Of a stretch of DNA of 64,000 nucleotides, positions 61,450 through 64,000 are shown piece by piece. Below the pieces are notes generated by a model that did not search any database, was not told the origin of the DNA, and was given only the letters and a program-made list of their open reading frames with translations. The stretch's first letter is position 1. Each line of letters starts with the position of its first letter. Origin of the DNA: Motacilla alba alba (taxonomy: Eukaryota > Chordata > Aves > Passeriformes > Motacillidae); NCBI RefSeq assembly GCF_015832195.1, contig NC_052016.1, positions 31,641,129-31,705,128 of the forward strand. The letters are read 5' to 3'. Position numbers and translations under genes: made by a program.

Positions 61450-64000
61450 AGTTATATGGCACAATTAAATGCCTAGGTCGAAAAATGTCTCTACAGAAAG
61501 ATCAGAAAAAAAACAAAAACAACAAAACCCTTTAGGCATAATAAGTAACAAAATCTACTCCAGGGAGTGACAAGGAGGGAAACAGCATTGAGGGTGTCGC
61601 CTTCCTGTGGGAAATTCACCTGTCACCAAATCTTTTCATAAATTCTTCTTCATCTACCAGTTACCACCTTCACTTACCACTCTGTTCTCTATCACCAAAT
61701 ATGGCTCTCCCTTCCCACACTTCCTCTGCTGCTACGTGAAGGAGACAGGAGATGCATCTCACTCATTCTTTTGCACTGTGAAGCAGGATGAGAGCACGGT
61801 GTGGCCCTTACATTAACTAGCAGGGTAATAAAAAGCTCATGTGCTAATTATGAGGCCTGGGGTGCACATCTTTGCTCCTTAGTCAGTTGCTGAACTGTTC
61901 ACATGCCACTGTCTCACTGAAAATTGTCGAGTAAACCCTTTGGACAACCCTTAACCTATCACTGGAGTCCATTACAAGAAGCTGCTGATCAAAATGTATA
62001 TAAATTACATACTCAAACTGCCCAGCCCTGCCTCCTGAGGAGTAGCCTACCATTGGCTTTCTTCTGCAAATACTCATGAATGGCATGTGAGAAGTTGCTC
62101 ATGATTAGGTTTTTTATTAAAATCCATGGCTTATGCAAAAACTTCTGCTTGTAAATTAACTCAGTTGGAAATATTAACTAAAATGCCAGGAAAACGAAGT
62201 CAATCCCTTAAAAGTTCAAATGACTATTTGTCACAAACATTTCACCTCTACTAATGAACTGCAAAAATGAATGATAGAAATGCAAAACTGTATTATGTTT
62301 AGCAGTTAACATTTTAATAAGAAGGAGATTAGCAATTTTTAATACCTCCAGTGCTTTGTTATATACAGTAGCACAATAACTGAATATTTTAATTGCTAAT
62401 TATTTAGACCTCATTCAGTTCTCACTCAGGCAAAACTCCCGTTGAGGGACTCTTGCTTGAGAAAAGAGCTACAGGATTTGTTTTACTGTAATTTGAAAAA
62501 ACTTTATATATCGTAAAAACTATCAAGTAATAGTGAGACAAAAATCATTAAATCCTTAGCAATATTAAATCCTACTGAAATTCCCATTGACTCTCAACGC
62601 CAATGTTTTCATATTAAGTAAAACAGATAATTGCAGTTTACCAGTTGTAACTTACCTGTATAATTTATGCCCAGATATGCTGGTGGCTCTTAAAGGAGCC
62701 TAATAATGTTTTGATTCCTCTTACCGTATCCCTGCTTTTCTCCTGTGGGAAATCTCAGTTTAGATGCAAAAAGGAAATAGCATTTCCAAACAATTATGAT
62801 GTTAACACCTTCAAAAACACAAACATTAGCATTTGGTTTTACCTTTTGACTTTGGCCTCCAAAAGGGTTAAGAGCAGTTCTCAACACTTCTTTCTTATGC
62901 TCCTGTAAAGAAAAGAAATGAGTATGTTTAGGGATTTGCACACAAGAAACCTTGAGTTTCCATAACAGTCAAATAGCTGGTGTTCAGTGGGGGAAGTGGG
63001 TGGAATGCTGTATATATATATAAACATACACCTATCTGAAGGAAGACAAAACAAAGTGCTGCACATTTGCATGCAGTGCACAGGTGACAAAAAACATAAA
63101 CTAAATGTACAAGTATTTCAAATGTCATGCTTTGCACATGCTTCAGGAAGGGAAGTTATACAGCTGGACACAAAATAAGTAGGGAGTGACTTCTAAGATT
63201 TCATGCTTCAAATGCATTTTGGAAAAAGTTAGAGGTAAGTTCTCTAATCAGTTGAGCCTAAAGGGTTGTTTTGTTTGGTTTTTTTTAATGAAAAACATGT
63301 ATAACATATCCATATTTTCAGCTAGAAATGGCTTTAAGGCCCAAAATGTTCAGAAAACCTCTCCACAGGCTGCATTGAAGAAACAAAGAACCAAAAGGAG
63401 ACCTAGTACCATATACTGTTAACTCCCAGAATGTTCAGAAGTGGCTGTCACACAGCTGAGGAAAAAGTAAGCATTTTGAAGACTGAAAGAAGGAGTTGGG
63501 CACCCTCCTTCACCAATTCAAAATATGGTTTAGGGACCATATTGGCAGAGTTGGATTGGCAGAGTTTCCAGTCCCTGTTATAAGAGGTTCACTTAGATTA
63601 TAGCACTCAAATCCATTCCAGTCAGGCTTCCTGCTTCCTTGCAGGGGCAGTGAGATCCCTTTGTTCCTCTCAAGTGTGGACTTTCCACCTAAGAACCTGT
63701 GTCCAAAGCTAATGCCAGCTTGTGTATGGCAGGACTAACTAAAATGACTGGTAGTCTTTAATAATATACATAAAAAAATTCCAAAAATGTAATTTTGGAA
63801 AAATTAGTGAAGTAATTTAAACATTAATACATGGTTTATATATTATAAAAAGAATATATCTATTTTGCTAGCAGGGGTTTTTCATAGCTAGCCACGAAGA
63901 TATTTTAACTACTGGGATTATAGGTAAGAAGAGATTACTCATCAGAATGAACTCATCTTTGGAGTACCTTTACTTATTCAGAAAGAAAGCACACAAAGTG
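61450..64000. other. Non-coding stretch to window end
   Basis: No gene is recognised. 62280-62420 is AT-rich with TTAATTGCTAATTATTTAG and may be regulatory. 62430-62456 (CAGGCAAAACTCCCGTTGAG) looks like a fragment of an old sauropsid repeat. (TA)n lies at about 63011-63022, the octamer ATTTGCAT at 63065-63072, and a 14-bp tandem repeat at 63541-63568. Confidence 0.5.
63541..63568. repeat. 14-bp tandem duplication carrying TTGGCA twice
   Basis: ATTGGCAGAGTTGG at 63541-63554 is followed by ATTGGCAGAGTTTC at 63555-63568. TTGGCA is a Nuclear Factor I half-site, so two half-sites lie 14 bp apart. Chance duplication is the simplest explanation. Confidence 0.85.

Overview
The window reads as non-coding nuclear DNA from a bird. 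A crocodilian or turtle is a less likely alternative. The main support is three CR1-clade LINE copies. One at 13858-14047 carries the CR1 3' terminal repeat (ATTCTATGATTCTATGA). One at 10309-10670 is antisense and starts with the mirror of that end. One at about 8895-9865 is a much older copy whose reverse-transcriptase core can still be read in broken form. Several decayed MIR-type amniote SINE remnants and a palindromic MITE-like repeat are also present. Interspersed-repeat density is low, base composition is AT-rich by eye, and A or T homopolymers are common.

I found no protein-coding exon, tRNA, rRNA, snRNA or CRISPR array that I can defend. The longest ATG-initiated open frames are 201, 163, 152, 150 and 145 codons. 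They show no family I recognise and mostly follow GC-rich or simple-sequence composition. The window is best described as a gene-desert or large-intron segment. Any real function probably lies in cis-regulatory sequence.

Layout: 1-8.9 kb is single-copy AT-rich DNA with poly(A) tracts, small hairpins, a 27-bp tandem duplication and one MIR remnant. 8.9-14.1 kb is the repeat-rich part: the old CR1, an antisense CR1 interrupted by one arm of a ~93%-identical inverted duplication, a 47-bp hairpin, a small CpG-dense patch near 13.3 kb and a sense CR1. 14.5-15.5 kb has a MIR remnant and a GC-rich block. 16.4-17.3 kb holds the best enhancer candidates: a homeodomain-site-rich block and a cluster of three perfect ATTTGCAT octamers within 52 bp. 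23.8-25.7 kb has a MIR remnant and a 25-bp x 3 minisatellite whose units each carry a GCATAAT core. 28.2-28.8, 36.5 and 53.9-54.2 kb are further candidate conserved non-coding elements. 44.0-44.15 kb has two copies of a ten-base extended nuclear-receptor half-site among palindromes. 47.2 and 49.0 kb hold a MIR and a MITE-like repeat. 57.7-58.3 kb holds a long homopurine tract and a short open frame with a Cys-rich motif reminiscent of Penelope-like elements. The remaining sequence is unremarkable.

The most unusual structure is the inverted duplication around the CR1 at 10.45-10.86 kb. The most likely functional structure is the octamer cluster at 17.25 kb. All calls are by eye. Repeat-family names rest on remembered consensus similarity and regulatory calls on motif content only.
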